Assembly: GCF_041890415.1 (NCBI RefSeq)
Contig: NZ_CP169056.1
Coordinates: 2,604,001 to 2,668,000, forward strand
Reading direction: 5' to 3'
Length of the DNA: 64,000 nucleotides
From: Pseudoxanthomonas koreensis_A
GTDB lineage: Bacteria > Pseudomonadota > Gammaproteobacteria > Xanthomonadales > Xanthomonadaceae
Shown: positions 1-7,719 of the stretch, piece by piece
Position numbering within the stretch: position 1 is the stretch's first letter
Layout of the letters: each line of letters starts with the position of its first letter
The notes under the pieces: model-generated
What the model saw: the letters and a program-made list of their open reading frames with translations, nothing else
Told to the model about the DNA's origin: nothing
Database searches by the model: none
Program-made: the position numbers and the translations under genes

Positions 1-199
1 GTGCCAGCCCGCGGCGGTGTTCGGTGGCGATGAAGTCGCGCAGGTGGCTGGCATCCAGCCGGGCAAGGTCATCCATGGCGTGGTGTTGCGCCCAGTCGCG
101 CAGCGCCTGCAGGTCGCGCCGGTAGGCATCGAGCGTGTGCGCGGAGACGGCACGCTCCACCTGCAGGTGTTCGAGGAAGGCCTCGATGCCGTGCTTCAT
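1..199 (-). CDS. xerC: Tyrosine recombinase XerC (N-terminal part, cut by window edge)
   Basis: Site-specific recombinase that with XerD resolves chromosome dimers at dif. Only the first 66 codons lie in the window: the ATG is at 199 and the frame stays open to base 1. The visible part is the SAM-like core-binding domain; it opens MKHGIEAFLEHLQVERAVSA, followed by HTLDAYRRDL, the usual XerC start. The catalytic R/K/H/R/Y domain lies outside. It is the last visible gene of the lptM-dapF-DUF484-xerC run, an order shared by many gammaproteobacteria, with 84 bp between the DUF484 stop and this start. XerD is the alternative, but the neighbours favour XerC. Confidence 0.88.
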   Translation of the reverse strand, partial: MKHGIEAFLEHLQVERAVSAHTLDAYRRDLQALRDWAQHHAMDDLARLDASHLRDFIATEHRRGLA

Positions 200-283
200 G
201 ATCGCGGGTGCGGCGTGCCATCCATGCGGCGATGATGCGCGAATCGCGCCGCGTGCGCGAACCCGTGTCCGGGGCGGCCCGGC

Positions 284-958
284 TCAGTCGGCGAAGCGTT
301 CCACCGCCGCGACCAGGGCCTCGCCCATCATCCGCAGGAACAGGGTGCCCATGCCGGGATAGAAGCGGTTCGGGTCGTGGCTGCCCACGGCCACCAGGCC
401 GGTGCCGGCCAGCGGCAGCAGTGCGCTGGATTGCACTTCGTCCTGGCGCTCGCCGTAAAGCAGTGCGTTCTTGTCCGCCTGCAGGCGCCCGCACAGTGGC
501 TCGCCGGCGGCCAGCGCATCGCGGAACGCGGAAAGCTCCGGCGCATCCTCGGCAATCACCCGCAGCCACTCGGCATCGTCCAGCCCGTCCACCGGGCGGA
601 ACGCGATGATGCGCACCAGGTCGCCGTCGAAATCCTCGGCCAGCGAGGCGGCCATCGCCTGCAGGGTGGCGGCAAGGCTGTCCTGGCGCATGAGTGCCAG
701 GGTGAGCTGGTGGGTGCGCACCGCCAGGCGCTCGTTGCCCAGCGCGGTGGCCGACAACTCGGCCAGGCGCCGCGACAGCTCGCGGTTCTTGTCGCGCAGC
801 ACTTCCAGCTGGTAGCTGGCCAGCGAGGCGGCCGGGCCATCCTCGCGCGGCACCACCAGGCTCAGGGCCAGGTCGGGGAACTGCTTGAGGAACTCCGGGT
901 GCCGCCGCAGCCAGGCCGCGACCTCATGCGCACCCTGCCTGCCTTGCTGATCAGTCAT
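284..958 (-). CDS. DUF484 family protein
   Basis: 224-residue cytoplasmic protein of the DUF484 family, which is almost always encoded between dapF and xerC. Its function is not established; the family has a GAF-like fold. Visible features are an N-terminal helical stretch with AAWLRRHPEFL (about residues 13-23), a coiled-coil-prone stretch around VLRDKNRELSRRLAEL and a C-terminal GAF-like region ending LFLRMMGEALVAAVERF. I chose the ATG at 958 because AGGA lies 8 bases upstream and because it overlaps the dapF stop by 8 bases, implying translational coupling. A longer reading frame continues upstream but only runs through dapF in another frame. Confidence 0.85.
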   Translation of the reverse strand: MTDQQGRQGAHEVAAWLRRHPEFLKQFPDLALSLVVPREDGPAASLASYQLEVLRDKNRELSRRLAELSATALGNERLAVRTHQLTLALMRQDSLAATLQAMAASLAEDFDGDLVRIIAFRPVDGLDDAEWLRVIAEDAPELSAFRDALAAGEPLCGRLQADKNALLYGERQDEVQSSALLPLAGTGLVAVGSHDPNRFYPGMGTLFLRMMGEALVAAVERFAD

Positions 959-1790
959 GCCAACGTCCTTCGAACACGAATGCGGCCGGGCCGGCCATGG
1001 TGACGCCTGCGTCGTCGGACGGCCAGTTGATGCGCAGGTCGCCGCCGGGCAGCGACACGGTGGCCTGGCGCCCCAGCCGGCCGCGCCGCACCAGCGACAC
1101 CACGGCCGCACAGGCGCCGCTGCCGCAGGCCAGGGTCTCGCCGGTGCCGCGCTCGTACACGCGCAGCTTGATGTGGTCCGGTGCCAGCACCTGGGCGAAA
1201 CCGACGTTGCACTGCTGCGGGAATGCCGGGCTGCGCTGCAGCGCAGGGCCGAGCACGGCTACCTCGGCGGTGTCCACGTCGTCCACCTCGATCACCGCGT
1301 GCGGGTTGCCCATCGACACCGCGCCGAAGGCGACCTGCCGGCCGCCCAGGTCCAGCGTGTACTGGGCCTGTTCGTGCACGAAGCCGGACAGGGGGATCTG
1401 CGCCGGCGCCCAGCGGGGCTGGCCCAGGTCCAGGGCAAACCCGCCGTCATCCAGCCGCTCCACGGCGTGGGTGCCGGCGGGGCTGTCCACATGGAAGTGG
1501 CTGCCGGTCGCGGTGCCATCGCGCACCAGCCACGCGGCCACGCAGCGCGCGCCGTTGCCGCACTGGATCGCGCGGGTGCCATCGGCGTTCCAGATGCGGT
1601 AGGCGGCCACCGCCTGCGCGGTCTGCGCAGGTTCGATGGTGAGGATCTGGTCGCAGCCCACGCCCATGCGGCGGTCGGCCAGGCGCGCGGCCAGCGCGGC
1701 GTCCGGCGGCGGCATGCCAGCACGCAGGTCGAGCACGACGAAGTCGTTGCCCGCGCCATGCATCTTGCTGAAGCGCAGCGGCTCAGCCAT
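951..1790 (-). CDS. dapF: Diaminopimelate epimerase
   Basis: Cytoplasmic, cofactor-independent epimerase that converts LL- to meso-diaminopimelate, for lysine and peptidoglycan synthesis. It has 279 residues, the usual length. The two catalytic cysteines are visible: Cys77 in QCGNGARC and Cys222 in LACGSGACAA. The N-terminus FSKMHGAGNDFVV is the family signature. Its start overlaps the lptM stop by 8 bases and its end overlaps DUF484 by 8 bases, so lptM-dapF-DUF484 is probably one coupled transcript. Confidence 0.97.
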   Translation of the reverse strand: MAEPLRFSKMHGAGNDFVVLDLRAGMPPPDAALAARLADRRMGVGCDQILTIEPAQTAQAVAAYRIWNADGTRAIQCGNGARCVAAWLVRDGTATGSHFHVDSPAGTHAVERLDDGGFALDLGQPRWAPAQIPLSGFVHEQAQYTLDLGGRQVAFGAVSMGNPHAVIEVDDVDTAEVAVLGPALQRSPAFPQQCNVGFAQVLAPDHIKLRVYERGTGETLACGSGACAAVVSLVRRGRLGRQATVSLPGGDLRINWPSDDAGVTMAGPAAFVFEGRWHD

Positions 1791-2010
1791 CCGCGTCGGC
1801 CGGGGCGGCAGGCGCGGCAGGGGCCGGCTCGTCGGTGTCGGGCGCGGCCTGATCGGGCGCGGCCGGCGTGGTGGCGCCCGGCGGCGGGGCCGGCGTGGGC
1901 AAGGACATCGGCACCGGCTTCTGCGGCATCACCAGCGGGCCCTTGTTGCCGCAGGCGGCCAGCAGCAGGGCGGCGGCGATGGTGGCGGTGAGGCGGAATG
2001 TCGTGTTCAT
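1783..2010 (-). CDS. lptM: LptM-type small lipoprotein
   Basis: 75-residue lipoprotein. The signal peptide MNTTFRLTATIAAALLLAAC ends in the lipobox LAAC (Cys20), followed at once by GNKGPL, the hallmark of the YifL/LptM family; E. coli LptM stabilises the LptD/LptE LPS translocon. The remainder is a Pro/Ala-rich tail with no fold that I recognise. The ATG at 2010 is 7 bases downstream of TATACT (2023-2018 read on minus), so the mRNA may be leaderless. First gene of the dapF operon. Assignment rests on the lipobox context and neighbours. Confidence 0.88.
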   Translation of the reverse strand: MNTTFRLTATIAAALLLAACGNKGPLVMPQKPVPMSLPTPAPPPGATTPAAPDQAAPDTDEPAPAAPAAPADADG

Positions 2011-2017
2011 GCGTGGG

Positions 2018-2023
2018 AGTATA
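2018..2023 (-). promoter_or_regulatory. -10 element of lptM-dapF, adjoining the start codon
   Basis: TATACT read on the minus strand. Counting 7 bases from its last T gives base 2011, one base before the lptM ATG, so transcription would start at or beside the start codon. There is no Shine-Dalgarno in the remaining 7 bases. Confidence 0.6.
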
Positions 2024-2084
2024 GCGAGGCGGTGGGGGCCGCCGCGCGCGGGCGGTTCGGCGTTGGCTTGGGCGTATGGAGTGC

Positions 2085-2157
2085 CGCGGTCGCCGGCCGG
2101 AGCAATGGATGCGTGGGGCGCACCGGGTCGCCGCAAGACGGGCTCCTGCAACGGGCG
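2085..2157. repeat. REP-like repeat (imperfect copy)
   Basis: Starts near CGCGGTCGCCGGCCGGAGC and ends in GACGGGCTCCTGCAACGGG. It closely resembles the second half of the element at 2660-2759, including the internal GGATGCG(T/C)GGGGCGCACC. It lies between lptM and the YbaN-like gene. Confidence 0.7.
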
Positions 2158-2167
2158 GGGCCTGCGT

Positions 2168-2566
2168 TTACGGGGCGGGCGGAGGCTCGGGGCGCAGCCA
2201 CAGCCAGGTGCCGACCACCGCCATGCAGCCGATCGGCAGGGCCACCATCCAGCCTCGATGCGAGGGCACCATCAGCATCACCACCAGCAGGACCGCCGCG
2301 CAGGCCAGCATGGTCCACGTTGCGGCCCACTTGGCCCGGCGCGGCACCGCGCGGTGCGCGCGCCAGGCGTGGATCATCGGGCCGAAATACGGATGCGCCA
2401 GCAGGCGCTGCTCCAGCCGCTCGGAGCCGCGCGCCGCCGCCCAGGCTGCCACCAGTACGAACACGGTGGTCGGCAGCACCGGCACGAAGATGCCGATGAT
2501 GCCCACGCCCAGGCTGGCGTAGGCCAGCAGCCACCATGCCCAGCGGAAGCGGTTGCGGTCTGCCAT
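2168..2566 (-). CDS. YbaN-like DUF454 membrane protein
   Basis: 132-residue inner-membrane protein of the DUF454/YbaN family; function unknown. Evidence: the N-terminal helix WWLLAYASLGVGIIGIFVPVLPTT with the characteristic Gly-Pro-Leu-Pro-Thr turn, the central FLxHPYFGPMIHAW-like segment (HPYFGPMIHAW here), and two C-terminal helices (MLACAAVLLVVMLMV and MVALPIGCMAVVGTWLWL). I prefer ATG 2566 to ATG 2575: the upper ATG lies inside a TATCAT -10-like hexamer whose predicted start point is at 2566-2567. Confidence 0.8.
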   Translation of the reverse strand: MADRNRFRWAWWLLAYASLGVGIIGIFVPVLPTTVFVLVAAWAAARGSERLEQRLLAHPYFGPMIHAWRAHRAVPRRAKWAATWTMLACAAVLLVVMLMVPSHRGWMVALPIGCMAVVGTWLWLRPEPPPAP

Positions 2567-2573
2567 CGCCGCC

Positions 2574-2579
2574 ATGATA
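2574..2579 (-). promoter_or_regulatory. -10-like TATCAT before the YbaN-like gene
   Basis: TATCAT on the minus strand, 7 bases before ATG 2566 and without a Shine-Dalgarno. Same layout as for lptM, the WYL regulator and hemC. Confidence 0.45.
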
Positions 2580-2659
2580 GGCGTCCGGCCGCGGTGGCGC
2601 GCATCCCTACGACGCGATGGCGACTGTGATTGCCGTCATGCCAGGCGCCCACCGTCGCA

Positions 2660-2752
2660 TGCAGGAGCCGGTCTTGCCGGCGACCGAGGCCGCCGGCCGG
2701 AGCCACGGATGCGCGGGGCGCACCAGGGTCGCCCGCAAGACGGGCTCCTACA
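2660..2752. repeat. REPIN-like inverted repeat pair
   Basis: Left arm 2660-2685 (GCAGGAGCCGG...CCGGCGACC) and right arm 2727-2752 (GGTCGCCCGCAAG...CTCCTACA) are inverted copies of the GTAGGAGCCGG repeat separated by about 41 bp. It ends 28 bp before the ptrB stop, where it could act as a 3' stem-loop. Confidence 0.8.
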
Positions 2753-2779
2753 ACGGGCGGGCCGGGTGGGTGCGGCCGG

Positions 2780-4948
2780 TCACGGGGTGGCGGGCACGCC
2801 CAGCTGGTCCAGCACGAAGGCGTAGTACTCGGCCTGCTCGCGGAAGCGGCGGAAGCGCCCGGACTTGCCGCCGTGGCCGGCTTCCATGTTGGTGCGGAAC
2901 ACGATCGGCGCGCTGCCGGTGTTGAGGTCGCGCAGCCTGGCCACCCACTTGGCCGGCTCCCAGTACTGCACCTGCGAGTCCCACAACCCGGTGCCGACGA
3001 ACATCGCCGGGTAGGCCTGCGCCTTGATGTTGTCGTAGGGCGAATAGGACAGCATGTACTCGTAGTATTGCTGCTGCTCCGGGTTGCCCCACTCGTCGTA
3101 CTCGTTGGTGGTCAGCGGGATGGAGGTGTCGAGCATGGTGGTGACCACGTCCACGAACGGCACCTGCGACACCATCACCCGGTAGTCGCCGGGTGCCTGG
3201 TTGGCCACCGCGCCCATCAGCAGGCCGCCGGCGCTGCCGCCCATCGCCGCCACCCGCTCCGGCGCCGCGTAGCCCAGCTTCACCAGCCCACGGGTCACGT
3301 CGATGAAGTCGTTGAACGTGTTCTGCTTGTTGAGCAGCTTGCCGTTGTCGTACCACTGCCGGCCCATCTCCTGGCCGCCGCGGATGTGGGCGATGGCGTA
3401 CACCACGCCGCGGTCGAGCAGGCTCACCACCGGGGCGTTGAAGCCCGGGTCGATGGAGATGCCGTAGCTGCCGTAGGCGTACTGGAACAGCGGCGCGGTT
3501 CCATCCCGTGGCACGTCCTTGCGGTACACCAGCGAGACCGGGACCTTGACTCCGTCGCGTGCATCGATCCACACCCGTTCGGTGACGTAGCGCGACGGGT
3601 CGTAGCCGGGCACCGGCTGCTGCTTGAGCTGGCGGCGCTCGCCGCTGGCCACGTTGAGTTCGTAGGTGGTGGCCGGCGTGGTCAGCGAGGTGTAGCCGTA
3701 GCGCAGCCACTGCGAGTCCGGCTCGGCATTCATCGACAGGCCCATCGAATACGCCGGCTCGTCGGCCGACACGTACTGCTGGCTGCCGTCGGCGCGCAGC
3801 ACGCGCACCCGCTCCAGGCCGCCGGAACGCTCGCCCACGGCGGTGAAGCCGTCGAACAGCTCGTACTCCTCGATGAACACGTCCGGGTCGTGCGCCAGCC
3901 AGTCGCTCCACTGGGCGCGCGAGGTGGCATCGCTGGGCGCGGTGACCAGCTTGAAGTTGGTCGCGCCATCGGCATTGGTGCGGATCACCCAGCGCCCGCC
4001 GTGGTGGTCGGCGTCGTATTCCACGTCGCGCTGGCGCGGGGCCAGCACGGTGAACGTGCCCGGGTCGGCGGCCGGCGCATAGCGCAGCTCCGAGGCCACC
4101 GTGCTTTCCACGCCGATGACGATGTAGCGATCGTCGCGGCTGCGGCCGATGCCCATGTAGAAGCTGTCGTCGTGCTCTTCGTACACCAGCACGTCGTCGG
4201 CCACCGGGGTGCCGAGCACGTGCTTCTTCACCCGCACGGTGAGCAGGGTTTCCGGGTCGTTCTCGACGTAGAACAGGGTGCGGTTGTCATCGGCCCACAC
4301 CAGGTTGGCCGAGACTCCGGTGATGGATTCGGGGTGGACCTTGCCGCTGTCCAGGTCGCGGAAGCGGATGGTGTACTGGCGGCGGCCGACGCCGTCCTCG
4401 GCCCAGGCCAGCAGCCGGTTGTCCGGGCTGACTTCGTAGTCGCCCACGCTGAAGTAGCCCTTGCCCTCGGCCATGGTGTTGACGTCCAGCAGCACCTGCT
4501 CGCCGGCGAAATCGCCGCGCGCGTTGGCGGCCTGGATCGAGATGGCGTCCACGCCGGGGCCGTCCGCGCGCCGCGCATGCACCGGGTAGTCCTTGCCGGC
4601 CTCGAAGCGCGAGTAGTACCACCAGCCGCGCTCGCGGTACGGCACCGAGCTGTCGTCCTGCTTGATCCGGCCGACGATCTCCCCGTACAGCGCGTCCTGC
4701 AGCGGCCGCAGCGGTTCCATCACTGCATCGGCCCAGGCGTTCTCCGCTTCCAGGTAGGCCAGCATCGACGCATCCTTGCGCGTGTCATCGCGCAACCAGT
4801 AGTACGCGTCGTCGCGGCTGGCGCCGAACGGCGTGGTCACCGTGTGCGGCTTGCGCTCCACGTCGGGCGGGACGGCGGTGGCGGCGGAAACGGACGGAAT
4901 GGGCGTGGTCATCAGCACGGCAACGAGGAGGGGAAGGGACATTCTCAT
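2780..4948 (-). CDS. ptrB: Exported oligopeptidase B-like S9A peptidase
   Basis: 722-residue serine peptidase of the prolyl-oligopeptidase clan; oligopeptidase B cleaves short peptides after Arg/Lys. The N-terminus (MRMSLPLLVAVLMTTPIPSV, cleavage probably after SAA) is a signal peptide, so a periplasmic or secreted form is inferred. A beta-propeller domain occupies about residues 60-430 and the alpha/beta hydrolase domain about 440-722. Catalytic residues: Ser572 in GGSAGG, Asp657 in GTGLWDSQV, His692 in EAGHGGKSGR. AHIRGGQEMGRQWYDNGK is typical of oligopeptidase B. GGAAG lies 8 bases before the ATG at 4948; ATG 4942 is an alternative. Confidence 0.93.
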   Translation of the reverse strand: MRMSLPLLVAVLMTTPIPSVSAATAVPPDVERKPHTVTTPFGASRDDAYYWLRDDTRKDASMLAYLEAENAWADAVMEPLRPLQDALYGEIVGRIKQDDSSVPYRERGWWYYSRFEAGKDYPVHARRADGPGVDAISIQAANARGDFAGEQVLLDVNTMAEGKGYFSVGDYEVSPDNRLLAWAEDGVGRRQYTIRFRDLDSGKVHPESITGVSANLVWADDNRTLFYVENDPETLLTVRVKKHVLGTPVADDVLVYEEHDDSFYMGIGRSRDDRYIVIGVESTVASELRYAPAADPGTFTVLAPRQRDVEYDADHHGGRWVIRTNADGATNFKLVTAPSDATSRAQWSDWLAHDPDVFIEEYELFDGFTAVGERSGGLERVRVLRADGSQQYVSADEPAYSMGLSMNAEPDSQWLRYGYTSLTTPATTYELNVASGERRQLKQQPVPGYDPSRYVTERVWIDARDGVKVPVSLVYRKDVPRDGTAPLFQYAYGSYGISIDPGFNAPVVSLLDRGVVYAIAHIRGGQEMGRQWYDNGKLLNKQNTFNDFIDVTRGLVKLGYAAPERVAAMGGSAGGLLMGAVANQAPGDYRVMVSQVPFVDVVTTMLDTSIPLTTNEYDEWGNPEQQQYYEYMLSYSPYDNIKAQAYPAMFVGTGLWDSQVQYWEPAKWVARLRDLNTGSAPIVFRTNMEAGHGGKSGRFRRFREQAEYYAFVLDQLGVPATP

Positions 4949-5030
4949 GGATGGGGCTTCCGTCGTGGGAAATCCAGATCAACGATGGGGCGCGCCGGGG
5001 AAGCCGGCGGCTGCCGGGTGATGCATTGAA

Positions 5031-5059
5031 GCGGCGCCCCGGCAGGACCGGGGCGCCGC
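5031..5059 (-). terminator. Strong stem-loop after the 5.1 kb S9 peptidase gene
   Basis: Perfect 12-bp stem: GCGGCGCCCCGG at 5031-5042 and CCGGGGCGCCGC at 5048-5059, loop CAGGA. On the minus strand it begins 14 bases after the stop at 5073 and is followed by TTCAAT, a weak U tract. Probable terminator; it would also separate this gene from ptrB downstream. Confidence 0.7.
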
Positions 5060-5072
5060 GTATCGGCTCACG

Positions 5073-7184
5073 TCACTCGGGTGCGTGCGCCTTGTCGGAC
5101 AGGCGCTGCCACAGGAACGCATAGGCCAGTGCGTTCATGTGCGCGGCCTGGGCGTTGTTGGCTGCACCGCCGTGGCCACCTTCGATGTTCTCGTAATAGG
5201 TCACGTCCTTGCCGGCATCGATCATCCTGGCCGCCATCTTGCGCGCGTGGCCCGGGTGGACGCGGTCATCGCGGGTGGACGTGGTGAAGATCACCGGCGG
5301 GTATTCCTTCGCCGGGTCGAACAGGTGGTAGGGCGAGAAGGTCTTGATGTAGTCCCAGTCGTCGGTGTCCGGGTTGCCGTACTCGGCCATCCACGAGGCA
5401 CCGGCCAGCAGCTTGTTGTAGCGCTTCATGTCCAGCAGCGGCACCTGCACCACCACCGCACCGAACAGCTCCGGGTACTGGGTGAGCATGTTGCCGGTGA
5501 GCAGGCCGCCGTTGCTGCCGCCCTGCACGCCCAGGTGCTGCGGCGAGGTGATGCCGCGCGTCACCAGGTCGCGGGCGACCGCGGCCATGTCCTCGTAGGC
5601 GCGGTGGCGGTTGGCCTTGAGCGCAGCCTGGTGCCAGCGCGGGCCGTACTCGCCGCCGCCGCGGATGTTGGCCACCGCGTACACGCCGCCGCGCTCCAGC
5701 CAGGCCCGGCCCATGCCGCCGGAGTAGCCGGGCGTGAGCGAGATCTCGAAACCGCCGTAGCCGTACAGCAAGGTGGGGGTGCGGCCGTCCATCTGCAGGT
5801 CCTTCGGCCGCACCAGGAAGTACGGCACGCGGGTGCCGTCCTTGCTGGTGGCGAAGTGCTGCTCGATCACGTGCCTGGAACTGTCGAAGAACACCGGCAT
5901 CGCCTTGAGCTGCTCGGGGGCCTGGCCGATGGTGGCCAGCGACAGCGTGGTCGGGGTCAGGTAGTCGGTGGCGGTCAGCCACACCGCGTCGGATTCGTCG
6001 CTGTCCACCGCCGACACGCCAAGCGTGCCGAACGCGGGCGCACCGGTGAATGCGCCGCGGGTCCAGCCATCCTCGCCCGGGGTGAGCACGGACAGGCGGT
6101 TCTTCACGTCCTCCAGCACGTTCAGCACCAGGTGCGAGCGGGTCCAGGCGAAGCTGGCCAGCGAGCTGCGTTCGGTCGGCTCGAACAGCACCTCGAACTC
6201 GCGCTTGCCGGCCATGAAGTCGTCGAAGTTGGCCGCCAGCAGCGCGCCGGCTGCATGGGTCCTGCCGCCCACGGTCCATGGCTCGCGCAGCTCCAGCACC
6301 AGCCACTGGCGCTTGACCGACTTGTTGGCCGAGTTGGGCGCATCGATCTTGGCCAGCGCGCCGTCCTTGCCGACCACGTACAGCTCGTCGTTGTAGAAGG
6401 CGATGGTGCGGCTGACGAAGTCGCGCTCGAAGCCGGGCGTGTCGTCGTGGTAGGCGGCGATGTACATGTCATCGGGCTTGCCCGCGTACACCACCTGCGC
6501 CGATTCCAGCGGCGTGCCGCGGGTCCAGCGCTTGACGATGCGCGGGTAGCCGGACTCGGTCATCGAGCCGTCGCCGAAGTCGCTGTAGACGTACACCGTG
6601 TCCTGGTCGATCCAGCCCAGCCCGCCCTTGGCTTCGGGGCGGAAGAAGCCGCCTTCGATCCAGGTCTTGTCCTCCAGGTTGAACTCGCGGGTGACGTCGG
6701 CATCGGCGCCGCCGCGCGACAGCGCGATCAGGCAGCGCCGGTAGGCCGGGCGCAGGCAGTCGGCACCGTGCCAGACCCAGTTCTCGCCCTCGGCCTTGTT
6801 CAGCGCATCCAGGTCCAGGATGGTTTCCCAGGCCGGCGCGGGCTTGCGGTATTCCTCCAGGGTGGTCCGCCGCCAGATGCCGCGCTCGTGGTTCCGGTCC
6901 TTCCAGAAGTTGTAGTAGTAGTCGCCGATCTTCTGCACGCCGGGGATCTTGGCGTCCGAATCGAGCACCTCGCGGATGCCGGCCTCCATGGCCTTGAACC
7001 CGGCGGTGGCGGCCAGCGCCGCGTCGGTCTTCGCGTTCTGGGCGCGGACCCATTCAAGTTGCGTGTCGCCGGTGACGTCCTCGAGCCACTGGTAGGGGTC
7101 TTCGGACACGGCGGGCTCCTGGGCATGGGCCGCACCGGCGGCGATGAGGCCGGCGAACAGGCAGGCCTGGGCAAACTGCGACAT
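5073..7184 (-). CDS. Exported prolyl oligopeptidase family protein (S9A)
   Basis: 703-residue serine peptidase. A signal peptide (MSQFAQACLFAGLIAAGAAHA, then QEPAVSEDPYQWLEDV) is followed by the beta-propeller and a C-terminal hydrolase domain. Catalytic residues: Ser557 in GGSNGG, Asp in TRDDRVHPGHARK (about residue 639-640), His671 in EGGHGGA. YGGFEISLTPGYS and NIRGGGEYGPRWHQAALK are prolyl-oligopeptidase signatures. Probably a periplasmic or secreted peptidase acting on proline-containing peptides. AGGAG lies 6 bases before ATG 7184. It sits head-to-tail with ptrB, but the strong stem-loop between them argues for separate transcripts. Confidence 0.93.
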   Translation of the reverse strand: MSQFAQACLFAGLIAAGAAHAQEPAVSEDPYQWLEDVTGDTQLEWVRAQNAKTDAALAATAGFKAMEAGIREVLDSDAKIPGVQKIGDYYYNFWKDRNHERGIWRRTTLEEYRKPAPAWETILDLDALNKAEGENWVWHGADCLRPAYRRCLIALSRGGADADVTREFNLEDKTWIEGGFFRPEAKGGLGWIDQDTVYVYSDFGDGSMTESGYPRIVKRWTRGTPLESAQVVYAGKPDDMYIAAYHDDTPGFERDFVSRTIAFYNDELYVVGKDGALAKIDAPNSANKSVKRQWLVLELREPWTVGGRTHAAGALLAANFDDFMAGKREFEVLFEPTERSSLASFAWTRSHLVLNVLEDVKNRLSVLTPGEDGWTRGAFTGAPAFGTLGVSAVDSDESDAVWLTATDYLTPTTLSLATIGQAPEQLKAMPVFFDSSRHVIEQHFATSKDGTRVPYFLVRPKDLQMDGRTPTLLYGYGGFEISLTPGYSGGMGRAWLERGGVYAVANIRGGGEYGPRWHQAALKANRHRAYEDMAAVARDLVTRGITSPQHLGVQGGSNGGLLTGNMLTQYPELFGAVVVQVPLLDMKRYNKLLAGASWMAEYGNPDTDDWDYIKTFSPYHLFDPAKEYPPVIFTTSTRDDRVHPGHARKMAARMIDAGKDVTYYENIEGGHGGAANNAQAAHMNALAYAFLWQRLSDKAHAPE

Positions 7185-7253
7185 CGGTTACTCCTGAAAC
7201 CGGAACAATCGCTGACGCTAGCACAGCCTGCCCAGGACCTCCCCTGCCGATGG

Positions 7254-7640
7254 TCAGGCCCGGGTCGGCGAAACCGGCGCCGCTGCCGTCCAGGCCCTGC
7301 GCTGGCTGCGGCTGCAGGGCCTGGCGGGGGCGCGCCAGCGTGCCTGGCGACGCGGACGCAGGTGCCGCAGGGCCGCGGCCCACCCGGCGGCCGGCGGCAG
7401 CCGGAAGCGGTGCAGCGCCCACCACGCCACCGCCGGCATGCCCACCAGCCACAGCGGCAACCAGCCCAGCCAGTCGCTGGAACCACGCAGGGCCGGCACC
7501 AGGATGACCGCCATCACGCCCAGCGCCAGGCCGCGGCGCAGCCATCGTGCCAGGTGCGGGTCCGGCCCTGGCCGGCGGTCATTTCGATGATGCGCGGCGG
7601 CGAACGCGAACGCGGCGGGGGTCGGCAACCAGGTCGTCAT
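7254..7640 (-). CDS. Small membrane protein of unknown function
   Basis: 128 residues. Two hydrophobic segments (ALGVMAVILVPALRG and WLGWLPLWLVGMPAVAWWAL) lie between a charged N-terminal stretch (HHRNDRRPGPDPHLARWLRR) and a basic tail. I do not recognise a named family; similar short proteins occur in Xanthomonadaceae, as far as I recall. Start ATG 7640 has GGAG 8 bases upstream. It follows the WYL regulator on the same strand after 79 bp and may be co-transcribed. The last 30 residues are low-complexity, so the true extent is less certain than the membrane core. Confidence 0.6.
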   Translation of the reverse strand: MTTWLPTPAAFAFAAAHHRNDRRPGPDPHLARWLRRGLALGVMAVILVPALRGSSDWLGWLPLWLVGMPAVAWWALHRFRLPPAAGWAAALRHLRPRRQARWRAPARPCSRSQRRAWTAAAPVSPTRA

Positions 7641-7719
7641 GGCAGGCTCCTCGGGTCGGGAGCCGCAGGGTGCGCAGCCGGCTTCTCACCGGCTGCGATC
7701 CGGGCGACGGATCGGCGTC

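Noticed and set aside
2630..5029. 799-codon plus-strand open frame opposite ptrB
   Set aside because: Composition (His/Arg/Val-rich, no motif) and exact opposition to a gene with all catalytic residues mark it as a shadow frame of GC-rich DNA.
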